Source: Bacteroidales bacterium (GTDB taxonomy: Bacteria; Bacteroidota; Bacteroidia; Bacteroidales; Muribaculaceae). From it: DNA of 17,727 nucleotides. Below the pieces are notes generated by a model, which was given only the letters and a program-made list of their open reading frames with translations, ran no database searches and had not been told where the DNA came from. Each line of letters starts with the position of its first letter. Positions within the stretch are counted from its first letter, which is position 1. Shown here in pieces: positions 6,558 through 14,592 of the stretch. Made by a program: the position numbers and the translations under genes. The stretch covers positions 1 to 17,727 of the forward strand of contig CAAGGJ010000021.1 in the NCBI GenBank assembly GCA_900769345.1. The letters run 5' to 3'.

Positions 6558-7604
6558 ATGAACTCAATCAAGCAAATTCTTAGCATGGCATGCGCTTCTC
6601 TCCTGCTGGTGTCATGCTCAGGCAAAGAGGACACTGCCACTCAAAAAGTTGATGAAAAACTTCTTGTAAAGATTCAGAAAGTTTACGAACAAGAAGTGCC
6701 CCAAGTAGCTGAATACACAGCCACAGTAGAAGGCTTTAAGACCAACAACATCTCCACTTCTACACCTAACCGCATCAAGAAAATCCTCGTTGACGTTGGT
6801 TCTCCCGTACGTGCCGGCCAGGCGCTCGTGATTCTCGACGATGTTAACATCGAGCAACAGAAAATTCGCCTCGCCAATCAAAAAGTCAACCTCGACCGTG
6901 CTAAAGAACTTCTCAGCATAGGTGGTGGCACACAACAGACTGTCGACCAGCTTCAAGCCGAATACGACGCTGCTATGCGTGCCTACAACAACGCTAAAGA
7001 AAACACCGTGCTCACTGCTCCTATGAGCGGTGTGGTTACTGCCAAGAACAACAATCCCGGCGACTACACCAGTGGCTCACCTATCCTCGTGATTGAGCAA
7101 ATGCAACCCGTAAAAGTGGTGGTGAATGTCAACGAAAGCGACTTCCCTCGCATCAAGAAGGGACAAAAAGTAGATGTTAAGGTAGACGTTTACGGCGACG
7201 AAGTGTTCACCGGAACCGTTTACTTGGTTCACCCTGCCATCGACCCCGCCACTCGCACTTTCCAAGTGGAAGTAACATTGCCTAACGGCGACAATCGTGT
7301 GCGCAGCGGTATGTTTGCTCGCGTAATATTCAACTATGGTTCTACCAATCGTGTGGTTGTTCCCGATATGGCTATCGTTAAGCAGACTGGCAGCGGCAAC
7401 CGCTACGTTTATGTCTACAAAGACGGCAAGGTATCGTTCAACCAAGTGGAACTCGGCAATCGTCTCGGCAATAGCTACGAATTGATTTCAGGCGTTGAAT
7501 CGGGAAGTGACGTGGTTATCAGCGACCAATCTCGCCTCAACGACGGTATGGAAGTGGGTATCGCTAAAGAGCAAAACGTCCAAGCCACCGACTCGGTGAA
7601 GTAA
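6558..7604 (+). CDS. RND efflux periplasmic adaptor (membrane fusion) lipoprotein
   Basis: This 348-residue protein has a lipoprotein signal ending in the lipobox LVSC (Cys20), so it is probably anchored in the inner membrane facing the periplasm. The barrel-sandwich hybrid is formed by two lipoyl-like halves. The first contains VGSPVRAGQALVILDD (about residues 82-97), the second TAPMSGVVTAKNNNPGDYTS (about 154-173). They flank a short helical hairpin of about 50 residues. A beta-barrel domain follows at about 185-260 (GTVYLVHPAIDPATRTFQVE), then a membrane-proximal domain. The length fits the HlyD/AcrA family. It should bridge the permease and the TolC-like channel encoded on either side. 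No separate promoter is visible. Confidence 0.93.
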   Translation: MNSIKQILSMACASLLLVSCSGKEDTATQKVDEKLLVKIQKVYEQEVPQVAEYTATVEGFKTNNISTSTPNRIKKILVDVGSPVRAGQALVILDDVNIEQQKIRLANQKVNLDRAKELLSIGGGTQQTVDQLQAEYDAAMRAYNNAKENTVLTAPMSGVVTAKNNNPGDYTSGSPILVIEQMQPVKVVVNVNESDFPRIKKGQKVDVKVDVYGDEVFTGTVYLVHPAIDPATRTFQVEVTLPNGDNRVRSGMFARVIFNYGSTNRVVVPDMAIVKQTGSGNRYVYVYKDGKVSFNQVELGNRLGNSYELISGVESGSDVVISDQSRLNDGMEVGIAKEQNVQATDSVK

Positions 7605-7672
7605 TTCGTCCGATCTCCTCATTCTCCACCTTATAATAAGATTAATATAAAACATTAAGAACTATCCACACA

Positions 7673-10600
7673 ATGAGTTTATATGCAAGCGCGGTAAAAC
7701 GACCGGTAATGACCAGTCTCTGCTTCGTGGCAGTGATTATTCTCGGTTTGTTTTCCTATTCAAAACTACCTATCGACTTGTATCCGGATATCGACACCAA
7801 CACCATCATGGTGATGACCTACTACACCGGAGCAAGCGCCAGCGATATCGAGCAAAACGTGTCGCGACCTCTTGAAAACACCCTCAACTCGGTTGAGCAC
7901 CTCAAGCACATCACTTCCACTTCTCGCGAAAATGTGTCGGTCATTACCCTCGAATTTGAGTATGGCTACGACATCGACGTGCTGACCAACGATGTGCGAG
8001 ACAAACTCGATATGGTGTCGAACAGCCTACCGGATGAAGCTAATACGCCTTTCATCTTCAAGTTCAGCACCGATATGATTCCTATCTTGCTGCTCTCTGT
8101 CGAAGCCAACGAGAGCACTCCGGGGCTTTACAAAATCCTCGACGACCTCGTAGCCAACCCATTGGCTCGTGTCGACGGCGTTGGTTCGGTGTCGGTGGGC
8201 GGTGCTCCCGAACGCGAAATATATGTTTATGTCGATCCTATCCGCCTCGAAGCCTACAACCTCACCGTAGAAGGCATAGCCTCGATTATAGGTGCCGAAA
8301 ACCGCAACATCCCCGGCGGTTCGTTCGATATAGGTAACGAAACCTACTCGCTACGCGTGCAAGGCGAATTTAGCAATGCCAAGCAGATGGAGAACATAGT
8401 GGTGGGCACACGCAACGGTGCAAGCATCTACTTGCGCGACGTGGCTCGCGTGGAAGACACCTTGCAAGAACGCGCCCAAAAGACCTTCAACAACAATGTG
8501 CAAGGTGGTATGATTGTTATTCAAAAACAATCGGGTGCCAACTCTGTGCAAATCTCTAAGAAAGTGAAGGAATTGCTTCCGGGCATTCAGAAAACTCTTC
8601 CTTCCGACGTGAAACTCGGCGTGATTGTCGACACCAGCGACAACATTATCAACACCATCAACTCACTCACCGAGACCGTGCTCTATGCATTGCTCTTCGT
8701 GGTTATCGTGGTGTTTGCATTCCTCGGTCGTTGGCGTGCTACCATCATTATCGTCATCACCATCCCTATCTCTCTTATCGCTTCGTTTATCTACCTCTTT
8801 GCCACAGGCAACTCGCTTAACATCATTTCGCTCTCGTCTCTGTCTATCTCCATCGGTATGGTGGTCGACGACGCAATTGTGGTGCTCGAAAACGTCACCA
8901 CTCACATAGAGCGCGGTTCCGACCCCAAGCAAGCTGCCGTGCATGGCACCAACGAGGTGGCAATCTCGGTTATTGCTTCCACGCTTACACTTATCGCCGT
9001 TTTCTTCCCATTGACTCTCGTTACCGGTATGACCGGTGTATTGTTTAAGCAACTCGGTTACATGGTGTGCATCATGATGATTATCTCCACCACTTGTGCC
9101 CTTTCGCTCACTCCTATGCTTTGTAGCCAACTTTTGCGCTTGCGTGGTGCCGAGAAGAAAGGTCTCTTCAAGAAGATTTTCATCCCTATCGAGTCAGCCC
9201 TCAACTCCCTCGATAGCGCCTATGCTCGTCTGCTCAATGTGGTGGTTCGTCACAAGACCACTACCATATTAATCTGCCTCGGCATATTCATCGGCTCTAT
9301 GACGCTTATGAAATTTATCGGTAGCGAATTTATCCCGGTGAGCGACAACAGCCGTCTGGGTGTAACACTCGAGTTGCCTATCGGTGCTCGCGTGGAACGC
9401 GCTGAGGAAATAAGCCACCGTCTCTACAACGAATGGAAAGCAAAATATCCCGAAATACAAGTGATGAACTTCACCGTAGGTCAAGCCGGCGACAACAACA
9501 CCTTCGCTTCGCTGCAGGACAACGGCTCTCACATCATCTCGATGAACATTCGCCTCTGCAACCCGGGCGAACGCGAACGCGGCATCGTGGAAATAGCAGC
9601 CCTTATGCGTGAAGACTTGCGTCACTACCCCGAATTCAAGAAAGCCATCGTTAACGTGGGCGGTAGCCGTGGCGGCAGCATGAGCGGTCAAGCCACTCTC
9701 GACTACGAAATCTATGGCTACGACTTCGCCGAAACCGATAGCGTGGCTCAACGCGTGAAACGCCTGCTCCTTTCTTGCGAAGGCGCATCGGATATTACCA
9801 TCAGCCGTAGCGACTATCAACCTGAATATCAGGTAGATTTCGACCGCGAAAAACTCGCACTCTACGGTCTCAACCTATCTACAGCAGCCAACTATCTGCG
9901 CAACCGCATCAACGGTAGCACAGCAAGCTACTATCGTGAGGACGGTGAAGAATACGACATCAAGGTAATGTACGCTCCCGAATTCCGCACCTCACTCGAA
10001 GACATCGAAAACATTCTCATCTACAATAGCCAAGGTCAAGGCGTGCGCATCAAGGACGTGGGTAAAGTAGTGGAACGCTTCAACCCGCCTACTATCCAGC
10101 GTAAGGACCGCGAACGTATCATTACCGTGCAAGCCACCGTCGACGGCGTACCTATGAGCCAGATTGTGGCTGAGATGCAGCCTAAGCTCGACCAGCTCGA
10201 CATACCCACCGGAATTACCGTAGAACTTTCGGGTACCTACGAAGACCAGCAGGATTCGTTTGCCGACCTCGCTATGCTCGGAATAATAATCATCATACTC
10301 GTCTACATAGTGATGGCTGCTCAGTTTGAGTCGCTCACCTACCCGGCTATCATCATGACATCACTGCTCTTCGCACTCTCCGGTATCATACTCATCCTTT
10401 GGGCCACCGGCACCAACCTCAACATCATGTCGATGATCGGTGCCATCATGCTTATCGGTATTGTGGTGAAGAACGGTATTGTGCTCATCGACTACATCAT
10501 CCTCAACCGCGAACGCGGATTGAGCATACGCGCCGCCGTGGTCGATGCAGGTCGCTCTCGTTTGCGTCCTATCATCATGACAGCCCTCACCACCATCCTC

Positions 10601-10789
10601 GGTATGGTGCCTATGGCTGTCAGCCAAGGTGAAGGGGCCGAAATGTGGCGCCCAATGGGTATTGCCGTTATCGGCGGTCTTACCTTCTCTACACTGCTAA
10701 CTCTATTGTTCGTGCCTACGCTCTACTGCATATTTGCTTATAATGGAGTAAAGCGCCAGCGCCGCCAAATCAAGAAAGTGGTTGCCTAA
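7673..10789 (+). CDS. AcrB-like RND efflux permease (HAE1 type)
   Basis: The 1038-residue length is standard for hydrophobe/amphiphile RND pumps with 12 membrane helices and two large periplasmic loops. The first helix begins at residue ~10, followed by LPIDLYPDIDTNTIMV. The proton-relay helix TM4 contains GMVVDDAIVVLENV (about residues 395-408, with the paired Asp). TM10 contains IGIVVKNGIVLIDYI with the relay Lys (about residue 930). It should use the proton gradient to export small hydrophobic compounds through the adaptor and TolC-like partners. The substrate is not predictable. The ORF is uninterrupted, with no missing relay residues. It lies 68 bp behind the adaptor gene in the same operon. 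Confidence 0.95.
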   Translation: MSLYASAVKRPVMTSLCFVAVIILGLFSYSKLPIDLYPDIDTNTIMVMTYYTGASASDIEQNVSRPLENTLNSVEHLKHITSTSRENVSVITLEFEYGYDIDVLTNDVRDKLDMVSNSLPDEANTPFIFKFSTDMIPILLLSVEANESTPGLYKILDDLVANPLARVDGVGSVSVGGAPEREIYVYVDPIRLEAYNLTVEGIASIIGAENRNIPGGSFDIGNETYSLRVQGEFSNAKQMENIVVGTRNGASIYLRDVARVEDTLQERAQKTFNNNVQGGMIVIQKQSGANSVQISKKVKELLPGIQKTLPSDVKLGVIVDTSDNIINTINSLTETVLYALLFVVIVVFAFLGRWRATIIIVITIPISLIASFIYLFATGNSLNIISLSSLSISIGMVVDDAIVVLENVTTHIERGSDPKQAAVHGTNEVAISVIASTLTLIAVFFPLTLVTGMTGVLFKQLGYMVCIMMIISTTCALSLTPMLCSQLLRLRGAEKKGLFKKIFIPIESALNSLDSAYARLLNVVVRHKTTTILICLGIFIGSMTLMKFIGSEFIPVSDNSRLGVTLELPIGARVERAEEISHRLYNEWKAKYPEIQVMNFTVGQAGDNNTFASLQDNGSHIISMNIRLCNPGERERGIVEIAALMREDLRHYPEFKKAIVNVGGSRGGSMSGQATLDYEIYGYDFAETDSVAQRVKRLLLSCEGASDITISRSDYQPEYQVDFDREKLALYGLNLSTAANYLRNRINGSTASYYREDGEEYDIKVMYAPEFRTSLEDIENILIYNSQGQGVRIKDVGKVVERFNPPTIQRKDRERIITVQATVDGVPMSQIVAEMQPKLDQLDIPTGITVELSGTYEDQQDSFADLAMLGIIIIILVYIVMAAQFESLTYPAIIMTSLLFALSGIILILWATGTNLNIMSMIGAIMLIGIVVKNGIVLIDYIILNRERGLSIRAAVVDAGRSRLRPIIMTALTTILGMVPMAVSQGEGAEMWRPMGIAVIGGLTFSTLLTLLFVPTLYCIFAYNGVKRQRRQIKKVVA

Positions 10790-10844
10790 TCGCTAACCAT
10801 TATCTATTTGAAACAAAATACACTATCGTGACATATCGCGTTTC

Positions 10845-10872
10845 GGCTATGGCTCAAGCCTGAGCCATAGTT
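10845..10872 (+). promoter_or_regulatory. Intercistronic stem-loop between the permease and PII-like genes
   Basis: CTATGGCTCA (10847-10856) and TGAGCCATAG (10861-10870) form a perfect 10-bp stem with a tetraloop, extendable by two G:U pairs. No T-run follows, so readthrough into the next gene is likely. The GCCATAAGCC segment at 10877-10886 can instead pair with the left arm (GGCTATGGC, one bulge), giving two exclusive folds. Confidence 0.5.
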
Positions 10873-10916
10873 CGAAGCCATAAGCCACATAACAATAACC
10901 CCGATAAATAGCAATT

Positions 10917-11210
10917 ATGAAATCTATATTTATAGCATTCGACCAGGCCTACTACGAACGCATCATCGATATGCTTCAGCGCAGCAATGCTCGCGGATTC
11001 ACCGCTTGGCAAGAAGTGCAAGGCCGTGGCTCAAAGACCGGTGAACCTCATTTCGGTTCTCACGCATGGCCTTCGATAGCAAGCGCCATCATCACTTTTG
11101 TCAACGACGACCAAGTGGATGGAATTATGCAAAAACTCCACGAAATGGACCTTGCTACACCCAAACTCGGTCTGCGTGCATTCGTTTGGAACGTAGAACA
11201 GTCTATCTGA
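10917..11210 (+). CDS. PII-like small protein, PG0541 transporter-associated family
   Basis: This 97-residue soluble protein resembles the PG0541-type transporter-associated family, which adopts a PII-like ferredoxin fold. Visible hallmarks are the start MKSIFIAFDQAYYERIIDML, the T-loop-like region EVQGRGSKTGEPHFGSHAWP (about residues 37-56), and the strand IASAIITFVNDDQVDGIM. It follows the RND permease by 127 bp on the same strand, as expected for this family, which usually sits at the end of efflux operons. PII proteins often sense nucleotides and control transporters or enzymes. A role in controlling the pump is therefore an inference from fold and context, not shown by sequence. No promoter of its own is obvious. 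Confidence 0.82.
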   Translation: MKSIFIAFDQAYYERIIDMLQRSNARGFTAWQEVQGRGSKTGEPHFGSHAWPSIASAIITFVNDDQVDGIMQKLHEMDLATPKLGLRAFVWNVEQSI

Positions 11211-11273
11211 CACATCTATAGCCCCACCGCACACCACACACATAGCGGCATCGAGGCACATACACTCACACAG

Positions 11274-11313
11274 TGGAAGCAACACAGCGCTCAAGCAGCC
11301 GCGTTTGCTTCCA
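11274..11313 (+). other. Long-loop inverted repeat after the efflux operon
   Basis: TGGAAGCAA (11274-11282) pairs perfectly with TTGCTTCCA (11305-11313) across a GC-rich 22-nt loop. There is no T-run. It is the only structure found in the 11211-11370 gap and could mark the 3' end of the efflux transcript. A third TTTGCTTC follows at 11317-11324. Confidence 0.35.
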
Positions 11314-11370
11314 TTGTTTGCTTCTACAACTTGCCACCACCCGCTGCAATAATGAGCGCAGCAAAAAAAG

Positions 11371-11402
11371 TTTGCCTAAGGCGACAAAATATGCTATATT
11401 TG
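11371..11402 (+). promoter_or_regulatory. Canonical Bacteroidota promoter of the DUF2200 gene
   Basis: TTTG at 11371-11374, a 20-bp spacer and TATATTTG at 11395-11402 match the consensus at both elements and in spacing. The -7 box ends only 7 bp before the ATG, which implies a very short or absent 5' leader. Confidence 0.8.
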
Positions 11403-11409
11403 CCGCGTT

Positions 11410-11766
11410 ATGGAAAGCAAATACACAAAAGTCTACAATATGGCATTTGCCACGGTGTTTCCGTTGCTAATAGGCAAGGCCGAGCGCAAACATCGCAGCC
11501 GAGCCGAAGTGTTACAAGTCACGTCGTGGCTCACCGGATATGACGAGGCTCAAATCGATTCAGCCCTATCGAGTGATATCTCTTACGGTGACTTTTTCCG
11601 CTTGGCTCCGGCTCTCAACCCGCTTCGCGAAAACATCAAAGGTTCGGTGTGTGGAGTCAAATTAGATTCCATAACCGAACCGTTAATGCTCGATATTCGC
11701 CGACTCGACAAACTGGTCGACGACTTGGCAAAAGGAAAGAGTCTCGATAAGATATTACCCAAATAG
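11410..11766 (+). CDS. DUF2200 family protein
   Basis: This 118-residue protein matches DUF2200. Its features are the opening KYTKVYNMAFATVFPLLIGK, then AERKHRSRAEVLQVTSWLTG (residues 24-43), and ISYGDFF (about residues 57-63). The family is short, soluble and of unknown function; homologues tend to be about this length. The first ATG is chosen rather than the in-frame ATG at codon 11, because the conserved region includes the preceding K-x-Y residues. The gene is monocistronic under the promoter at 11371-11402. It converges on the AAA+ gene with only 27 bp between the stop codons and no visible terminator, so the two transcripts may overlap at their 3' ends. Confidence 0.85.
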   Translation: MESKYTKVYNMAFATVFPLLIGKAERKHRSRAEVLQVTSWLTGYDEAQIDSALSSDISYGDFFRLAPALNPLRENIKGSVCGVKLDSITEPLMLDIRRLDKLVDDLAKGKSLDKILPK

Positions 11767-11793
11767 CACTCCATTTAATGCCCCGACAAGCAC

Positions 11794-13581
11794 CTATGAA
11801 GCAAAACCAATGGGCTTGCGGTCATTAATCTTTTGCAGCAATTCGTTATCGCACATGCCGCACAGCTCCGACTGGTTGATTTCGTTGTTGCCTGATAGCA
11901 CTTGGCTGATAATGACCTTACGAGCAATATTTTCAATCTGACCGCCGCTAAAATCGTATTTCTCGGCTAAGCGCAAAGCCGTATCGCTATCGAGTCCGGC
12001 TATCTTTCCCTCCCATATCTTTGCTCGGATGTCGGGCGAAGGCTTATCGATGTTGACTTTGAAAAGGAATCGACGTTCAAACGCCTTATCGAAGTTTGTA
12101 ACCATATTGGTGGTGGCTATCAAGATGCCCTCAAAGCTCTCCAATTGCTCCAAAATTATGTTCTGCATAGAGTTTTCGCCACGATCGGCAGAGCGCATAT
12201 TAGAGTCCTGACAGCGTGCGCCAAGGAGCGAATCGGCCTCGTTGAAAAGCAAGATAGGATGGATATCCGACTGCTTCAAGGCTTTGGCATATTCGTCGAA
12301 GAGAGCCTTAATATTTCGCTCATTATCACCCACATACATACCTCTAATCGCCGAGATATCTACATGAAAAATATCTCTACCCGTAAGGCGGCCAAGCTGC
12401 AGCACAGTCTCAGTCTTACCCGTACCCGGCAAACCATTGAGCACTATGGTAATGCCACGACGCATGTCGGCTTTCTCAAGACGCTCGAGCACCGATTTAT
12501 ATCTATCTTCTGTAAGCATAGCGGTGAGATTATTTATTTCCTTCTCATTCGAAGCATTATAGAACATATTCACCGCTCTTATGTTGGTGTGGCTAATCTT
12601 TGTAAGTAGTTCTTGGCTACTGCGTTTTCCATACAAATCGAAGTGGAAAGGATTGATATCGTCGTCACTGTCGTCGTCGTTATCGTTATCATTGTCGTTA
12701 TCATTGTCGTTATCGCTTGATGTTTTACCAAATCGAGACAACGATATATTAGGTCTATCGCTTGTAGCTTCGCCAAAATCGATGACTATGTGCGATGGAT
12801 CTTCGGGTTCCACTACGATAGCAAAAACCGAATTCTTCTTGCTCAATACGCCATCTGTCACGTCAAAGAATTGCGACAATTTCTTGCTGCGTTTCACGCG
12901 CTTAAGCCAGCGATTGTATTCTTCGAGTGTATACAGTGCCGACAATTCGTCGTACCTCAAACATTCGCTGTCGCAACACTCCATACGTGCTTGAGCCACT
13001 ACTGCAATCACAAGTTCTTGGTCGGTGAAGCGCATTTTATCCATTACGGTGTTGCGATTTCGCGATATTTTTGCCACAAGGTTGACGAACTCCTTACGAC
13101 TCATACTCTCGTCTTCAAATCGCAAGTAAAGCAAAGCTATATCCAAATAATTAAGATATCCCTCGCACTTGGCCGGATCGACATACTCTCGCACTCCGCT
13201 CTTTATAAGCTGTTCCACAAAATCGTCGCTCAAATTATAATGATTGTTCGCCCATGTAGAATATTCTATGCTATCTTCCACCACGTCGAGTTTTTGCAAA
13301 CACGACATTTGAATATGATGATTCAAGAGCTCAAACACATCACAGTTTAAACTAACAGCCAAATCGGTAAAATTGGCGGATGGCGAATCAATCAGCGCAG
13401 CCACCAACAGCACCTGACGGCGCGTGATATGCAAGCGATTACACACCTCTTGCATTTCACAAGGTGCTATACTTTTGTAGTCGGCAAACGACTTGGTTTT
13501 CAATTCACTCATAATGGTTTCAAGCATCACTACTGTGCGCTGGTGACTTACATCCAACTTGCTAACCTTTGCATTTTCCAT
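11794..13581 (-). CDS. AAA+ ATPase with acidic Asp-Asn linker
   Basis: This 595-residue protein has a C-terminal AAA+ module of the FtsH/SpoVK-like (PF00004) type. It shows Walker A GLPGTGKT (383-390), Walker B LLFNEAD (Asn447-Glu448), sensor-1 Asn492 in IATTNM, paired Arg503-Arg504 as likely arginine fingers, and a lid with GGQIENI. The N-terminal half has no recognised domain; it looks helical and contains two HTH-like stretches around residues 45-85. An acidic low-complexity tract (DN repeats then DDDSDDD, about residues 288-308) links the halves. The ATG at 13581 is preferred; an in-frame GTG lies three codons upstream at 13590. No membrane segment is seen. The target is unknown; such ATPases usually remodel or unfold a protein partner. 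Confidence 0.8.
   Translation of the reverse strand: MENAKVSKLDVSHQRTVVMLETIMSELKTKSFADYKSIAPCEMQEVCNRLHITRRQVLLVAALIDSPSANFTDLAVSLNCDVFELLNHHIQMSCLQKLDVVEDSIEYSTWANNHYNLSDDFVEQLIKSGVREYVDPAKCEGYLNYLDIALLYLRFEDESMSRKEFVNLVAKISRNRNTVMDKMRFTDQELVIAVVAQARMECCDSECLRYDELSALYTLEEYNRWLKRVKRSKKLSQFFDVTDGVLSKKNSVFAIVVEPEDPSHIVIDFGEATSDRPNISLSRFGKTSSDNDNDNDNDNDNDDDSDDDINPFHFDLYGKRSSQELLTKISHTNIRAVNMFYNASNEKEINNLTAMLTEDRYKSVLERLEKADMRRGITIVLNGLPGTGKTETVLQLGRLTGRDIFHVDISAIRGMYVGDNERNIKALFDEYAKALKQSDIHPILLFNEADSLLGARCQDSNMRSADRGENSMQNIILEQLESFEGILIATTNMVTNFDKAFERRFLFKVNIDKPSPDIRAKIWEGKIAGLDSDTALRLAEKYDFSGGQIENIARKVIISQVLSGNNEINQSELCGMCDNELLQKINDRKPIGFAS
12657..12716. repeat. Short tandem repeat inside the AAA+ gene
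   Basis: Hexamers of the type GTTATC and ATTGTC alternate in tandem (plus-strand reading), preceded by GTCGTC units. On the coding strand they encode the (Asp-Asn)n and poly-Asp tract. A unit of 6 bp keeps the frame, so repeat number can change linker length without breaking the gene. Confidence 0.8.
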
Positions 13582-14282
13582 ATCCTTCACACTGTTTTTA
13601 AAAAAATTATACCTTTTGTATCTACAGTTTATTCAGTTCCTTTAGCCACTTTGGCTTATTTGCTATGTGCCGTGGGCTTGGTTCTATCCTATGTTTGTGC
13701 TTTCTTCTTAATTATTCACTACTTTAGTTTCCCCGGGGGCACCGGCGAGTTACAATCGTTGAAATTAACATCATTTTTCACAATGTTTGGTTTTACGTGT
13801 TTGCAACTCTCTCATTCCGCCTGCACTATGATATATAGTGCTCGGCTCAAAGCCCGCACGCATTGCCGCGCCGGACACATCTCTCAATTATTCATTATTT
13901 AGCTAATATTCAACAGCTTAGGATAGACTTTCCCGTGTGTAAGGAACCATTGCCAAGGATAAAACACTCTCACTTCGCTGCTGGGGGCGCTTTGAGATTT
14001 CTCGCTTTAGAGGAGATCTCCTTCACTCCTTCGCTCGGTATGGGAGGTTTGTTATGTGCCGTCGGATTATTCTTGTTCGAGTTGGTTATACTCCTCGCTT
14101 CGAATTTCCGACCTTAGACTAATAGCGACAGATAACTTATCTTACCGCATATCGCTAAGATTCATTTTTGATTAAAAAAGGGTTATACATCAGTTGAAAA
14201 CTCTCTCAAAAACAGAAGAATTCTGTCTCTTGGAAAACTATTTTTTTCCTTCCTTAGTGCCTACTCTTATTCAACACAAATG
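13582..14282 (-). ncRNA. Possible long structured leader of the AAA+ gene or independent RNA
   Basis: No convincing gene is found in this 700-bp stretch on either strand. From the promoter at 14283-14313 a minus-strand transcript would run about 695 nt to the AAA+ start. It contains several stem-loops. GCACTAT/ATAGTGC (13823-13841) sits in a GC-rich cluster with GGCT/AGCC arms. A nested pair has TAGCGA/TCGCTA outside and AGATAA/TTATCT inside (14123-14157). ACAGAA/TTCTGT is a short 6-bp hairpin around 14209-14226. No known riboswitch, tmRNA, RNase P or group II domain V was recognised. Whether this is a leader, a separate RNA or decayed sequence is open. Confidence 0.4.
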
Positions 14283-14313
14283 CAAAACTAAATAGATTTT
14301 TTCGAATTGCAAA
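14283..14313 (-). promoter_or_regulatory. Minus-strand promoter upstream of the AAA+ gene
   Basis: Read on the minus strand, TTTG (14313-14310), a 19-bp spacer and TAGTTTTG (14290-14283) fit the TTTG/TAnnTTTG consensus. No closer promoter to the AAA+ gene is evident. Confidence 0.6.
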
Positions 14314-14396
14314 ATATTTTTTTGAACATTTTTTCACAACCCGGCATTTTTTTTATTTCGTCGTAGGGAGCATATTGTAGCAGCCGCGCATAGCAA

Positions 14397-14435
14397 AAGG
14401 CATCGGACTTCGCGCCCCGATGCCTTCAATTTTTA
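14397..14435. terminator. Likely bidirectional terminator
   Basis: AAGGCATCGG (14397-14406) and CCGATGCCTT (14417-14426) form a perfect 10-bp stem with a 10-nt loop. A TTTTT run follows on the plus strand after CAA, and CCTTTT ends the minus-strand copy. It most likely terminates the M50-like gene transcript, 160 bp beyond its stop. The stretch 14436-14592 between them holds nothing recognisable. Confidence 0.7.
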
Positions 14436-14592
14436 GTCTGCTATTTCGACTTTCATTTAGTAATAGATTCCCTTATATGTCAGTAGTTTATAACACTTTA
14501 CGCGTCAGTAAAAACTTAGATATTAAGTATGCTTGCCACTATTGCTGCGCACATGCAGAGTGTGGTGATAATTATTGTAGCTATCATAATTC

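Noticed and set aside
8663..9130. Minus-strand ORF within the RND permease gene
   Set aside because: It lies opposite a strongly conserved transporter, is histidine- and aspartate-rich from reversed hydrophobic codons, and has no recognisable domain.
12145..13350. Several plus-strand ORFs of 137-186 codons across the AAA+ gene
   Set aside because: They are shadows of the AAA+ coding frame; their serine-leucine runs come from the DN repeat read backwards.
13823..13860. Possible group II intron domain V (GAGCC... hairpin on the minus strand)
   Set aside because: The catalytic triad pairing, GNRA loop and closing GGUUC-type arm are not present, and there is no intron reverse transcriptase.
13429..14117. 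Two plus-strand ORFs sharing an LLCAVGL segment
   Set aside because: The first starts inside the AAA+ gene on the opposite strand; both have unlikely composition and no family match. The shared segment comes from the 21-bp DNA repeat.
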